Shown: positions 33,984-43,410 of the stretch, in pieces | Position numbering within the stretch: position 1 is the stretch's first letter | How the letters are laid out: every line of letters begins with the position of its first letter | Origin: an uncultured Mycoplasmatota bacterium | Lineage (GTDB): Bacteria; Bacillota_I; Bacilli_A; RF39; UBA660 | Direction: 5' to 3' | Length of the DNA stretch: 51,561 bases | Assembly: GCA_947645535.1 (NCBI GenBank) | Contig: CANSDD010000001.1 | Span: 1 to 51,561, forward strand | The notes under the pieces: model-generated | What the model was told of the DNA's origin: nothing | Seen by the model: the letters and a program-made list of their open reading frames with translations, nothing else | Database searches by the model: none | Position numbers and translations under genes: made by a program

Positions 33984-35433
33984 ATAATTCATCTAAATTG
34001 AAATCTAATGGAGAACGAGCTGTTTCTCTAGTATTTTCATATCTGTCATCTTCATCATAATCATTATAATCTCTTTCTCTAGGTTCTGCCTGTCTAACTC
34101 GTCTATCATAATCTTGATCATAACTAGAACCATTATTCTCATCATAATCATCATATTCTTCATTTCTAGCTCTTCTAGCTGCAGTATGAGTAGAGATATC
34201 AGTATAATCAATTGCAGTTTTTAAATCAAATGAACCAGCTAATTTATCATCATCATCTAATTCAATCAATTTTAATATTTCTTCAAATGTAGTAAGTCCA
34301 TCTTCAACTTTTTCTAATCCATCTTGAAGAAGAGTAGTAACATCAGCACTATATACTAATTTACGTAATTCTTCTTTTGGAATATCAGCACTTATGGCAT
34401 CTTTGATATCTTGATTGATTAAAAGAACTTCATGAATTGCAACTCTTCCTTTATAACCATTACCACATTCCTCACAGCCTTCAACAGCGTAAATTTCATC
34501 AACAGAATGACCTAAAACTTTTCTAAATAAATCTTTTTCATATTGATTAGTAGGTCTTTTAGAACGACAATGTGGACATAATTTACGAGCTAATTTTTGA
34601 GAAATAATTCCTTCTAAAGCACTTGATAATAAGTAACGTTCTACATCCATATCTAATAAACGTTCAATTGTATTTAATGAGTTATTTGTATGGATAGTAG
34701 ATAATACGATATGCCCTGTAATAGATGCACGAACAGCTATTTTGGCAGTTTCTGTATCACGAATTTCTCCAATCATAATAACATTAGGGTCTTGACGTAA
34801 AATAGAACGTAGGGCAGTAGCAAAATCAAGTCCAATTTCAGCATTCGTTTGAACTTGGTTAATTCCTTCTATGTCCATTTCTATTGGGTCTTCAACTGTG
34901 ACAATATTTGTATCTTCTTTATTTAATTTTTGAAGAATAGAGTAAACTGTTGTAGATTTACCACTACCAGTAGCACCAGTTACTAGAATAATTCCATTTG
35001 GAACTCCAATCATTTTTAATACTTTCTTGTAATTTTCTTCACTAAAGCCTAAATGTTCAATACCACTTAAACTCATCGAATAGTCAAGAATACGAATAAC
35101 GATTTTTTCTCCTTCATTTGTAGGTAAACAAGAAACACGAAGGTCTAAGTTTACATTTTGAAGTGTCGCCTTAATCGCACCATCTTGTGGTAATCTTGAT
35201 TCTGTAATATTCATACCAGAAATAATTTTGATACGCGTTACTAAATTTTTTTTAATTGAATTAGGAACTTCAGCATAGTCAATTAACGCACCATCAATAC
35301 GAATTCTGATCTTCATAAAATCTGCATGTGGATCAAAATGGATATCACTTGCTCCTCTTGTAGCAGCATCCACCATGATTTCATTTACTACCTCAACAAC
35401 AGGCATTTTTTCAAAGTCAAATTTTTTTAACAT
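33982..35433 (-). CDS. pilB: Type IV pilus assembly ATPase
   Basis: 483 residues. Starts directly at the ATPase core (ASDIHFDPH; no T2SSE_N domain). Walker A VTGATGSGKST (~155), Asp box IVTVEDPIE, Walker B GEIRDTETA, His box STIHTNNSLN and a zinc site CPHC/CEECGNGYKG. Residues ~405-483 are a disordered Asp/Arg/Tyr-rich tail (EEYDDYDENNG, YDRRVRQAEPR, DYDEDDRYEN) ending DFNLDEL, not found in standard PilB. Powers pilus extension by turning PilC. Divergent from the prepilin genes, so one control region could serve both. Confidence 0.9.
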   Translation of the reverse strand: MLKKFDFEKMPVVEVVNEIMVDAATRGASDIHFDPHADFMKIRIRIDGALIDYAEVPNSIKKNLVTRIKIISGMNITESRLPQDGAIKATLQNVNLDLRVSCLPTNEGEKIVIRILDYSMSLSGIEHLGFSEENYKKVLKMIGVPNGIILVTGATGSGKSTTVYSILQKLNKEDTNIVTVEDPIEMDIEGINQVQTNAEIGLDFATALRSILRQDPNVIMIGEIRDTETAKIAVRASITGHIVLSTIHTNNSLNTIERLLDMDVERYLLSSALEGIISQKLARKLCPHCRSKRPTNQYEKDLFRKVLGHSVDEIYAVEGCEECGNGYKGRVAIHEVLLINQDIKDAISADIPKEELRKLVYSADVTTLLQDGLEKVEDGLTTFEEILKLIELDDDDKLAGSFDLKTAIDYTDISTHTAARRARNEEYDDYDENNGSSYDQDYDRRVRQAEPRERDYNDYDEDDRYENTRETARSPLDFNLDEL

Positions 35434-35530
35434 AAATTTTCATCCCCTTTTATATTTTTGGACTAGCTTTTATCCTGAAACTATTATATAATACTATTAG
35501 AATAAATTCAAGTCTGTGGGAGGAGTTTTT

Positions 35531-36034
35531 ATGAAAAAGTTAAACAAAAAGGGGTTTATGTTGACAGAAACATTGGTGGTAGCTACATTTATTGTAACAA
35601 CGCTTGTATTCTTATATACACAAGCTAGGACAATCAATAAAAGTTATACCAATGGATTTAAGTATAATAATTCAGAAGAATTATATGCACTAGGAAATGT
35701 AAGCGATTATTTAAAATTAAATGGGCTTAATATGATAGGATCAGCTTCTATATCAATTAGTAAAAAATATATTGAAGTAAGTAGCTGTAGAGATACTTAT
35801 TTATCTGAAACAAGTTATTGTAATGCACTGATGACATCTTTAAAAATAAAGAAAGTGATTATTACAAGCCAAAATTTAGATGGATTAAAAAGTGTTATGC
35901 AAACAGATAGCGATTTATCAGAAGAAATGAAACAATTTATTACATCTATAAAATATAGTAATAGTGATAGTACGACTTATAGATTGATTGCAGAGTTTGA
36001 AGATGGAACATTTGCAACATTAAATATAGCATAG
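35531..36034 (+). CDS. Type IV prepilin-like protein
   Basis: 167 residues from ATG 35531 after GGAGGAG; an in-frame start 15 bases earlier lacks spacing. Leader KKLNKKG, then FMLTETLVVATFIVTTLVFL: cleavage after Gly with Glu at +5, as prepilin peptidase needs. A single hydrophobic helix then a globular domain with two cysteines close together (SSCRDTYLSETSYC), likely a disulfide. Minor or major pilin, not decidable. Confidence 0.85.
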   Translation: MKKLNKKGFMLTETLVVATFIVTTLVFLYTQARTINKSYTNGFKYNNSEELYALGNVSDYLKLNGLNMIGSASISISKKYIEVSSCRDTYLSETSYCNALMTSLKIKKVIITSQNLDGLKSVMQTDSDLSEEMKQFITSIKYSNSDSTTYRLIAEFEDGTFATLNIA

Positions 36035-36044
36035 AGGTGAAAAA

Positions 36045-36551
36045 ATGAAGAATAATAAAGGTTTTACACTAATAGAGTTAATTGCATCTTTTACATTAGC
36101 TCTCATTATTATGTTTTTCTTATTTCAAATAGTTATTGTTGTGAAAGAATTGTATGTATCTTCTGGGCTAAAAACAGAAATGATGATAAAAAAGTCTAAT
36201 ATAGAGAAGCAAATAGGATTAGATTTTAACACATTGGAAATTACAAAGATAGTAGCTTGTGGAACTGATTGCTATACATTTACTTATAGTGATTCTAGTA
36301 CGAAAATATTAAAAGTAGATAGGGCAAATAAGACCATTATTTATGGAGATTATCAAATGACAATGATGGATGGTAGTTCTATTGGCGAATATAAGATTAC
36401 GCAAAACACAGTATCAGGAGTAGGAACAGGAAAAAATAATACTATTTTAATTATTGAAATTCCTGTAACCAACAAGGTAATTGCTGATAGAAACTTTGGA
36501 ATACGTATGGTTTATCAATATGATAATAGAACTAAAAATCTTGGTTTATAA
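36045..36551 (+). CDS. Type IV prepilin-like protein (second)
   Basis: 168 residues. Textbook prepilin signal KNNKGFTLIELIASFTLA, a long hydrophobic helix, then a strand-rich domain with CGTDC. Ten bases after the previous prepilin and preceded by AGAGGTG, so cotranscribed. The stop codon overlaps that of the convergent ylbJ-like gene by 6 bases, with no room for a terminator between them. Confidence 0.88.
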   Translation: MKNNKGFTLIELIASFTLALIIMFFLFQIVIVVKELYVSSGLKTEMMIKKSNIEKQIGLDFNTLEITKIVACGTDCYTFTYSDSSTKILKVDRANKTIIYGDYQMTMMDGSSIGEYKITQNTVSGVGTGKNNTILIIEIPVTNKVIADRNFGIRMVYQYDNRTKNLGL

Positions 36552-37526
36552 AAAATAAATCCAAAAATCAAATAATAAGAAAACAAGAATTGATGCAAGA
36601 AGAGCATGGAGTAATCTAGCAACTAGGAATGGAAAATAACGTATTTTCGTGTCGCTAATAATACTCTCCACTTGCATATGGACAGATAGTCCACCAAATG
36701 AAAGTATCATAGCACTTAAGATACTTTTTAATTTTAATGGAATATTTAGAATACTAACATATTTTAAACCCTGTGTCATTTCAATAAATCCATTTAAGAT
36801 GCTTTGATTATAATTACCTAATTGAATATTATGATCTATAATTGTTGTAATTACTAAAAATGTGGTAACAGTACCTAAAATAAGAAGTAATGTTTCAATG
36901 CTTTTTTGAAGCGAACGAGTTAAAACTTGACCAAAATTAAGGGGATTATTGATCCTTTTTTGATGCATAGAACTGATTGCACTTTTTAGAGAAACAGAAG
37001 TATCTTTTTCTTTGGTAGGGTGGAAATTTCGAAACAAAAAACCAATTATAAAATTACTAATATAATGACAAATTAGAATCAAAATGCCTACTTCTTTATT
37101 ATTTAGAAAAAGAATAGAAACAGTACCCAAAATAAATAAAGGATTAGAAAAACAAGTAAACATAAGTATTTTAGTAGCTTCATTTTCATCAATAAGTCCC
37201 TGATTCAATAATTCTCGTGTGTACTTGGCATTTGAGGGAAAACCTGATATAATGCTCATGACAAAGATAAATGCAGAATTACTACTCGTTTTAAAAAAGC
37301 GAACCATAAGTGGTTTCAATATTTCAGCACATAATTCAACAAAGCCATAATTCATTAGTATTTCTGATAGTACAAAGAATGGAAAAAGAGAAGGAAATAT
37401 ATTATTTTTCCATATGTTAAAAGAGAATGTAACAGATTTTAAAATTTCTTTACTTTCTGTTAAAATTTGAAAACCAATAAAAATGAAAAGACTCATTATT
37501 AAAATACTAATCCATGTTTTTTTCAT
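36546..37526 (-). CDS. ylbJ: YlbJ-like sporulation membrane protein
   Basis: 326 residues from the ATG at 37526-37524, after GGAGAATG; a longer frame would overlap the divergent gene. About eight membrane helices with the nucleoside-recognition/gate pattern: FPSLFPFFVLSEILMNYG, SGFPSNAKYTRELLNQG, TCFSNPLFILGTVS, and SFGGLSVHMQVESI. In Bacillus YlbJ is needed for spore formation and spore-cortex-related events. The 45 bases to the divergent sepM gene hold both promoters. Confidence 0.82.
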   Translation of the reverse strand: MKKTWISILIMSLFIFIGFQILTESKEILKSVTFSFNIWKNNIFPSLFPFFVLSEILMNYGFVELCAEILKPLMVRFFKTSSNSAFIFVMSIISGFPSNAKYTRELLNQGLIDENEATKILMFTCFSNPLFILGTVSILFLNNKEVGILILICHYISNFIIGFLFRNFHPTKEKDTSVSLKSAISSMHQKRINNPLNFGQVLTRSLQKSIETLLLILGTVTTFLVITTIIDHNIQLGNYNQSILNGFIEMTQGLKYVSILNIPLKLKSILSAMILSFGGLSVHMQVESIISDTKIRYFPFLVARLLHALLASILVFLLFDFWIYFL

Positions 37527-37571
37527 AACATTCTCCTTTATTGATATAATTGTTATAGAGAGGTGATTCAT

Positions 37572-38582
37572 TTGATTACTAAAGTTTATGATAAAGTCAA
37601 ACAATTTTTGATAGAAAATATTCGTTTTTTTACAATTCTTATTGTATTAGGTGTAGTACTTACTTATGAGTTTCCTTATTATATAGACGCTCCTGGAGGA
37701 TTATTAGATGTATCTGAGCGAATTGAAATTGAGGGTGGGTATCAAAGTGAAGGTAGTTTTAATCTTGCCTATGTATCAGAATTAAAAGCAACAATTCCCA
37801 CTTTATTGATTGCTTATTTTTCACCAAGCTGGGATATATTAAAAGAAGAAGATATGTTATATGATAACGAGACAATGAAAGAACTTATTTTTAGAGATAA
37901 AATACTATTAGAAGAAGCAATTAGTAATGCGACAATCGTAGGATATGAAAAAGCCGGAAAAAAAGTAGATATAAATTCAGAAAAGATATATATTAGCTAT
38001 ATAGATGAAGAAGCTATTACAACCCTTGCAGTAGGAGACCAAATTTTAGAAGTAGAAGGTAAAACAATCAAAAGTAAAGATGATTTATCAGAAGTTATTA
38101 ACACTTTAAAAGCAGGAGATGAAATTACTATAAAGGTATTAGCAGATGAAAAAGAGATTTTTCGAACTGCAACGATTCAAAATATAGAAGGAAAAAATAT
38201 TGTTGGTGTATTATTATCACAAGTAGCACAGTTAGATACAGATCCTACAATAAAATTTCATTTTACTAATAGTGAATCAGGTCCCTCTGGTGGACTTATG
38301 ACAGCTCTTTCCATTTATAATATGTTAATAGAAGATGATTTAACAAAAGGACATACGATAGTCGGAACAGGAACAATCGATTTAGATGGGACTGTAGGCA
38401 GTATTGGAGGAGTAAAATACAAACTAAAGGGAGCCGTAAAAAAGAAAGCTGAAATCTTTTTTGTACCAGCAGGTGAGAACTATGAAGAAGCAGTAGAATT
38501 AAAAGAAAAAAACAACTATAAAATAGAAATTGTTTCAATTTCTCATATTGATGAAGCAATAGAATATTTAAAAAATCTATAG
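37572..38582 (+). CDS. SepM/YlbL-like Lon-type serine protease with PDZ
   Basis: 336 residues. Start taken at TTG 37572, 6 bases after AGAGGTG; an in-frame GTG 9 bases earlier overlaps the site. One membrane anchor (FFTILIVLGVVLTYEF), DAPGG, a PDZ-like region (~150-205, LAVGDQILEVEGKTIKSKDD), then a Lon-type catalytic domain: Ser in SESGPSGGLMTAL (~239) and Lys in GGVKYKLKGAVKK. The family cleaves extracellular peptides or membrane-linked substrates. Divergent from ylbJ. A broken copy of its C-terminus lies just downstream. Confidence 0.88.
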   Translation: MITKVYDKVKQFLIENIRFFTILIVLGVVLTYEFPYYIDAPGGLLDVSERIEIEGGYQSEGSFNLAYVSELKATIPTLLIAYFSPSWDILKEEDMLYDNETMKELIFRDKILLEEAISNATIVGYEKAGKKVDINSEKIYISYIDEEAITTLAVGDQILEVEGKTIKSKDDLSEVINTLKAGDEITIKVLADEKEIFRTATIQNIEGKNIVGVLLSQVAQLDTDPTIKFHFTNSESGPSGGLMTALSIYNMLIEDDLTKGHTIVGTGTIDLDGTVGSIGGVKYKLKGAVKKKAEIFFVPAGENYEEAVELKEKNNYKIEIVSISHIDEAIEYLKNL

Positions 38583-38689
38583 TGAAAGTGTGCTTTTTAA
38601 TCACGTTTATAACAGAATAAACAATTATCCTTTTATTATGCATTTACAAACTGTCTTAGTAAATGAATATATCAAAGTTAAACAAATAA

Positions 38690-38824
38690 GTTAGTCATCA
38701 GCACATAAGTGAAAATTGCAATATAACCATAGAGTTACAAAGGAAATATCGTTATAATATCAAAACGATTCCAATCAAACATATTGATAAAGGCTTTAGA
38801 ATATTAAAAAAATTAGAAAAATAA
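38690..38824 (+). pseudogene. Remnant of a second SepM-like C-terminus
   Basis: An open stretch read as SENCNITIELQRKYRYNIKT then PIKHIDKGFRILKKLEK up to TAA 38822-38824 aligns end to end with the C-terminus of the adjacent protease (GENYEEAVELKEKNNYKIEI, then SISHIDEAIEYLKNL). DNA identity over the last ~60 bases is about 65% by eye. No upstream catalytic part is left; 38583-38689 holds nothing else that I can recognise. Confidence 0.6.
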
Positions 38825-38855
38825 AGGAGAAAAGATGGACTTCTCTTTTATTTTT
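38823..38855 (+). terminator. Terminator before mutS
   Basis: GAGAA (38827-38831) / TTCTC (38841-38845) extended by A/T pairs, then TTTTATTTTT. An extended -10 for mutS, TGCTAAAAT, overlaps the distal side. Confidence 0.5.
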
Positions 38856-38880
38856 GTGCTAAAATGTAATTGGTGAGACC

Positions 38881-41439
38881 ATGAAAAGTAATGAAGTAGA
38901 TTTAACAAAAGTAACCCCAGCAATGAGGCAATATTTAGAAATAAAAGCTGAAAATCCAGATGTTATCATCTTTTTTAGACTAGGCGATTTTTATGAAATG
39001 TTTTTCGAAGATGCCATTTTGGTTTCTAGGGAATTAGAGCTTACGTTAACAGGGAAAAGTGCTGGATTAGAAGAACGTATCCCAATGAGTGGAGTTCCTT
39101 ATCATTCAGCTAATTTATACATAGATAAACTAGTGGAAAAAGGATATAAAGTTGGAATATGTGAGCAGTTGGAAGATCCTAAATTTGTAAAAGGAATTGT
39201 GAAAAGGGGATTAACTCAAATTGTATCAAGAGGAACTATTTTAGATTATGATTCATTACCTGAAAAAGATTTTAATTATATTGGAAGCATTTTAGATTTT
39301 GGACATATTTATGCACTAGCATATGCTGATATATCAACAGGATTTATGGCAGTAGAATTGATAGAACACAATGTAAACAAACTAGTAAGTGAAGTTGTTA
39401 GCATTGGATTAAAAGAAGCCATTATCAGTGATAAAGTTGATAATGTAGTAGTCTCTTTACTAAAAAATCAATTTAAAGTATCTATTTCCGTTTCTGATAA
39501 TATTGAAGATTATGAAGAATATCGTTATATCTATGAAGATATTGGAGATATGAGATATATAGAAGTAATCAAACATTTATTAACTTATATTACAAATACT
39601 CAAAAAAGAAGTTTATCTCATTTACAAAAAGCTGTAATAGAAGAACAAAAAAATTATTTAAAAATGGATATTCATACAAAAAGAAATCTAGAATTAACAG
39701 AAACACTTAGATTAAAACAACGTAACTATTCACTTGTTTGGTTATTAGATAAAACCAAAACAGCAATGGGTGGAAGAATGTTAAAGTCCTTTATTGAAAA
39801 TCCGCTTGTTGACAAAGAAGAAATTAATCGCAGATATGATACAGTAGAAACCTTATTAAAAGAATTTATTTTAAAAGAAGATTTGTGTTCTGCACTTTAT
39901 GAAGTATATGATTTAGAACGTTTAAGTGGAAGAGTTGCCTTTGGAAATGCTAATGCAAGAGATTTATTACAATTAAAAAATTCTTTAAAAGTACTTCCAA
40001 CAATAGCTGAAATATTAAACAAAATTGGATTTTATCACACGATTGAAACGTTAGATGATTTATATGAATTATTAGATAAAAGTATTTATGAAAATCCCCC
40101 AATTACTTTAAAAGAAGGATATTTGATCAAAAGAGGATATAATGCTGAAGTAGATGAATTAAAAGATTTACGAAAAGGTGGAAAAGATTTTGTTGCCCGT
40201 TTTGAAACAGAAGAGAGAGAAAAAACAGGGATTAAAAATTTAAAAGTTGGATATAATAAAGTATTTGGATACTATATTGAAATTTCTAAAGCAAATTTAA
40301 ATTTAGTAAAGCCAGAGTATGGTTATGAAAGAAAGCAAACACTTGTTGATAGGGAACGTTATATTAGCCCAATTTTAAAAGAAAAAGAAGCACTTATTTT
40401 AAATGCTGAAGAAAAAATCATAGATCTTGAATATCAATTATTTACAGAAATTAGAGACAAAATAAAAGAATATATCCCAAGACTTCAACAGGTTTCTAAA
40501 GTAATTAGTGAAATTGATGTATTACAATCATTTACAACAGTTTCTGAAGAAAATAATTATATAAGGCCTACATTAACAGATGAACAAGTAATTGAAATCT
40601 ATGATGATAGACATCCTGTTGTTGAAAAAGTAATTGATGGTGAATATGTTCCGAATGATATAATAATGGATAAGAAAACAGATATTTTATTGATTACTGG
40701 TCCGAATATGGCAGGAAAATCAACTTATATGAGACAACTTGCAATTACTGTGATAATGGCTCAAATAGGTTGTTTTGTACCAGCAAGTAAAGCGATGATC
40801 CCAATATTTGATCATATATTTACGCGTATTGGAGCGAGCGATGATTTAGTAAGTGGTGAATCAACTTTTATGGTAGAAATGACAGAAGCAAATAACGCGA
40901 TTAGTAATGCCACAGAAAAGAGTTTGATTTTATTTGATGAATTAGGTAGAGGAACAGCAACTTTTGATGGTATGAGTTTAGCGCAAGCTATTATTGAATA
41001 TATACATGATAACATTCATGCTAAAACGTTATTTTCGACTCATTATCATGAATTAACCGATTTAGAAAAGAATTTAAAACATTTAAAAAATATTCATGTA
41101 AGTGCTCATGAAGAAGAAGGAAATATCACATTTTTACACAAAATAAAAGAGGGTAGTGTAGATAAAAGTTATGGAATCCATGTTGCTAAACTAGCAAATC
41201 TTCCAGATAGTTTAATAAAAAGAGCGGATCAAATTTTATCTGTATATGAGAATAAAGAGAAAAAAAGAGATATTAAAATCCAAGAATCTCTGCCACTTGA
41301 TGAATTGGTAGCTGTACCTCAAAAATCAAAAGTAGAAGAAGAATTAGAAAAGTTAAATATTGTAGAGATGACACCACTTGAAGCATTAAATGTATTATAT
41401 CGTTTAAAAAATGAAGTAAAGGGAAAAATAAACTCATAA
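38881..41439 (+). CDS. mutS: DNA mismatch repair ATPase
   Basis: 852 residues, full length. Mismatch-binding FYEMF (~36-40) in the N-terminal domain, connector and lever domains, then the ATPase: Walker A GPNMAGKST (~607), SFMVEMTEAN, Walker B FDELGRGTATFDG and STHYHEL (~720). C-terminal helix-turn-helix dimerisation region to the end. Recognises mismatches and recruits MutL. No mutL follows, unlike in many Firmicutes; the next gene is an unrelated membrane protein. Confidence 0.97.
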   Translation: MKSNEVDLTKVTPAMRQYLEIKAENPDVIIFFRLGDFYEMFFEDAILVSRELELTLTGKSAGLEERIPMSGVPYHSANLYIDKLVEKGYKVGICEQLEDPKFVKGIVKRGLTQIVSRGTILDYDSLPEKDFNYIGSILDFGHIYALAYADISTGFMAVELIEHNVNKLVSEVVSIGLKEAIISDKVDNVVVSLLKNQFKVSISVSDNIEDYEEYRYIYEDIGDMRYIEVIKHLLTYITNTQKRSLSHLQKAVIEEQKNYLKMDIHTKRNLELTETLRLKQRNYSLVWLLDKTKTAMGGRMLKSFIENPLVDKEEINRRYDTVETLLKEFILKEDLCSALYEVYDLERLSGRVAFGNANARDLLQLKNSLKVLPTIAEILNKIGFYHTIETLDDLYELLDKSIYENPPITLKEGYLIKRGYNAEVDELKDLRKGGKDFVARFETEEREKTGIKNLKVGYNKVFGYYIEISKANLNLVKPEYGYERKQTLVDRERYISPILKEKEALILNAEEKIIDLEYQLFTEIRDKIKEYIPRLQQVSKVISEIDVLQSFTTVSEENNYIRPTLTDEQVIEIYDDRHPVVEKVIDGEYVPNDIIMDKKTDILLITGPNMAGKSTYMRQLAITVIMAQIGCFVPASKAMIPIFDHIFTRIGASDDLVSGESTFMVEMTEANNAISNATEKSLILFDELGRGTATFDGMSLAQAIIEYIHDNIHAKTLFSTHYHELTDLEKNLKHLKNIHVSAHEEEGNITFLHKIKEGSVDKSYGIHVAKLANLPDSLIKRADQILSVYENKEKKRDIKIQESLPLDELVAVPQKSKVEEELEKLNIVEMTPLEALNVLYRLKNEVKGKINS

Positions 41440-41468
41440 AATAATATAGAATAAGAAGGAGAAAAATT

Positions 41469-41978
41469 ATGAAATTATTAGAAAAAGAAAATTGGTGGAT
41501 TTGGTTAGTACTTGCTTTTTTATCTGGAGGAAGTAGTATGCTTGTTTTAGGCGCACTATTAGATGTTTATGATAAAGAGGCTTGGTATTATCGATGGACA
41601 AAGAAGTTACCTAAAGGTATTTTTATATTTGTACTTATTTTGATTGGACTTATATCATTATTCACAACATTCGCGTTTTCAGCTTTTGCAGTAATCGAAA
41701 TACCAGAATTAACTGGTATATTAGGAATTATCCTTTCGCTTGTTTCTGTTGCTTTTGCAGCTTTTATGTTTGCACTAACAGTCTTTCAACTTCAAATTTT
41801 AGTAGAAGTAAATGCAAAACTAGAAACACCAGGTAGAGAAATATATTTCTCACCATATATTTGGATATTAGGCCTAATTATTCCAATTATTGGTTGGATT
41901 ATGCTCGTTGTGATGTTTATGTATTTACAGATATGGTATTTGGTTATGTTATATCGTGGAAAAGGAACTGAAATTTGA
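41469..41978 (+). CDS. Four-helix membrane protein, unknown
   Basis: 169 residues, AGAAGGAG upstream. Helices at ~10-30 (WIWLVLAFLSGGSSMLVLG), 50-80, 85-110 and 128-155 (YIWILGLIIPIIGWIMLVV). The N-terminal half has acidic and aromatic residues in loops (DVYDKEAWYYRW). 29 bases after mutS, so possibly cotranscribed. Not recognised. Confidence 0.6.
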   Translation: MKLLEKENWWIWLVLAFLSGGSSMLVLGALLDVYDKEAWYYRWTKKLPKGIFIFVLILIGLISLFTTFAFSAFAVIEIPELTGILGIILSLVSVAFAAFMFALTVFQLQILVEVNAKLETPGREIYFSPYIWILGLIIPIIGWIMLVVMFMYLQIWYLVMLYRGKGTEI

Positions 41979-42016
41979 CAAAATTTTACAGTCTCTTTTT
42001 TTTACTTGATTTTTCT

Positions 42017-42045
42017 TTGACAATAATAGTATTTTATTGTATAAT
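42017..42045 (+). promoter_or_regulatory. Perfect-consensus promoter
   Basis: TTGACA (42017-42022), exact 17-base spacer, TATAAT (42040-42045). Drives the 446-residue protein gene; the strongest promoter match in the window. Confidence 0.9.
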
Positions 42046-42069
42046 AAATTAAGTAATGGAGGGGTTACT

Positions 42070-43410
42070 ATGGCATTAAATTCTAAAGTAATATATTTAA
42101 GGAAAGAGAATGGCTCTAGTATAAAAGCTTATGTGGTAGATTATTTATTAGATACAGAAACTGAAAAAAAGTATGTAATAATTGTAAATGCAGATGGTAA
42201 AAGTGCAAAAGGCTTTGAACTTGTAGAAGGAGACGCTTTCATTTTATCTACTGAAGAAGGAAGATTAATTGGTAATTATAAGAATGATGATACATTTAGA
42301 GTTTTAACTGATATTTATGAAGATGGATTAAGTTTTAATTTAAAGAGAAGAAAAAAAGTAATTACATCAGAAATAGAAAGTGCAGGTTCATCAATTACTA
42401 GTACAATAAAAAACAAACTTGATATAAAGCAAGAAGAAAATTCGATTGCGCCTATTGATAATAATGTAGAAAAAAATGAAACAAGTAGTGATTTAATTGA
42501 GGCTTCTGATAACGAATTAGAGAAAAATGAAGAAGCTGAACAAGTAGGGAAAGACATTATTTTAGAAGAAACAGTTAATAATAAACTATCAGAAGAGACT
42601 ACGAATGGTATAAATTTTTCTATATATCAAGGAACAATAGATAATAATGAATTGGGAAAAGAAATTATATTTTATGTTTATGATCAAACTATAGTAAAAA
42701 AATATCAAGGTAAAATAACTTTAATTGAAAATGCTGAAATTAGTGTTTCTAATTTGAAATTGTTAGAAAAAATAAATGTTTCACTAGATTTTGACATTGA
42801 TCAATATATAAGTGGAGAAGATTTTGAACCAGGTGCATGTTTTGTAGATTATGAAAATTATATTCCAACAGTGAAAATGGTAGAGGGAAAACCAGTTACA
42901 AGTGCACGGATGATTCATTTTTTGAGAAAACCTATGATTAAACAAGAAAATAATTCAGATTTAGAAGAAACAAGTTTGGCAGAAAACAAAATTATAGTAT
43001 TTAATGGAGAAAGTGAATTTTATGAAAATAAAATGCACTATAGTATATGGGGGGCTATTGCTACAGTAGTATCTAAAAAACCATTAACAATTATTCCAGA
43101 AAAAAATGGAATAAAAACGATTATATATGAAGATCCTAATGCAACTTCTGTAGAAGAGACTTGTCAAAGCTATCAAAATCTATATCCATCACTTCCCGTT
43201 TATTTATTACATGAAAAAAATTTAATTGGAAGCAAAGAATATGTATTAGAAGAAAGCGATTATACTGCATTTTCTGTTAATAGTATAGTGAAAAATGAGA
43301 GTTTATTAACTCAAGGGCGTAAAATTCTAACAGAAAAAGAGATGATTGCAAGAAGAGAAGCTGAACTGGTAGCTTTGAGAGAAACTAATTCAGCAAAAAA
43401 AAAACGATAA
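42070..43410 (+). CDS. Unknown strand-rich protein, upstream part of a split frame
   Basis: 446 residues from ATG 42070, 7 bases after GGAGGGG. Residues 1-110 form a strand-rich domain (KVIYLRKENGSSIKAYVVDY). Then an acidic, Asn/Glu/Ser-rich linker (~115-190). Then two more strand-rich segments (~195-285 and ~305-440). No signal or membrane segment. The stop follows a run of ten A (43395-43404) in AKKKR-stop; one extra A, or a -1 slip, would continue in the next frame for 152 codons. Not recognised. Transcribed from a perfect-consensus promoter, so probably abundant. Confidence 0.7.
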   Translation: MALNSKVIYLRKENGSSIKAYVVDYLLDTETEKKYVIIVNADGKSAKGFELVEGDAFILSTEEGRLIGNYKNDDTFRVLTDIYEDGLSFNLKRRKKVITSEIESAGSSITSTIKNKLDIKQEENSIAPIDNNVEKNETSSDLIEASDNELEKNEEAEQVGKDIILEETVNNKLSEETTNGINFSIYQGTIDNNELGKEIIFYVYDQTIVKKYQGKITLIENAEISVSNLKLLEKINVSLDFDIDQYISGEDFEPGACFVDYENYIPTVKMVEGKPVTSARMIHFLRKPMIKQENNSDLEETSLAENKIIVFNGESEFYENKMHYSIWGAIATVVSKKPLTIIPEKNGIKTIIYEDPNATSVEETCQSYQNLYPSLPVYLLHEKNLIGSKEYVLEESDYTAFSVNSIVKNESLLTQGRKILTEKEMIARREAELVALRETNSAKKKR

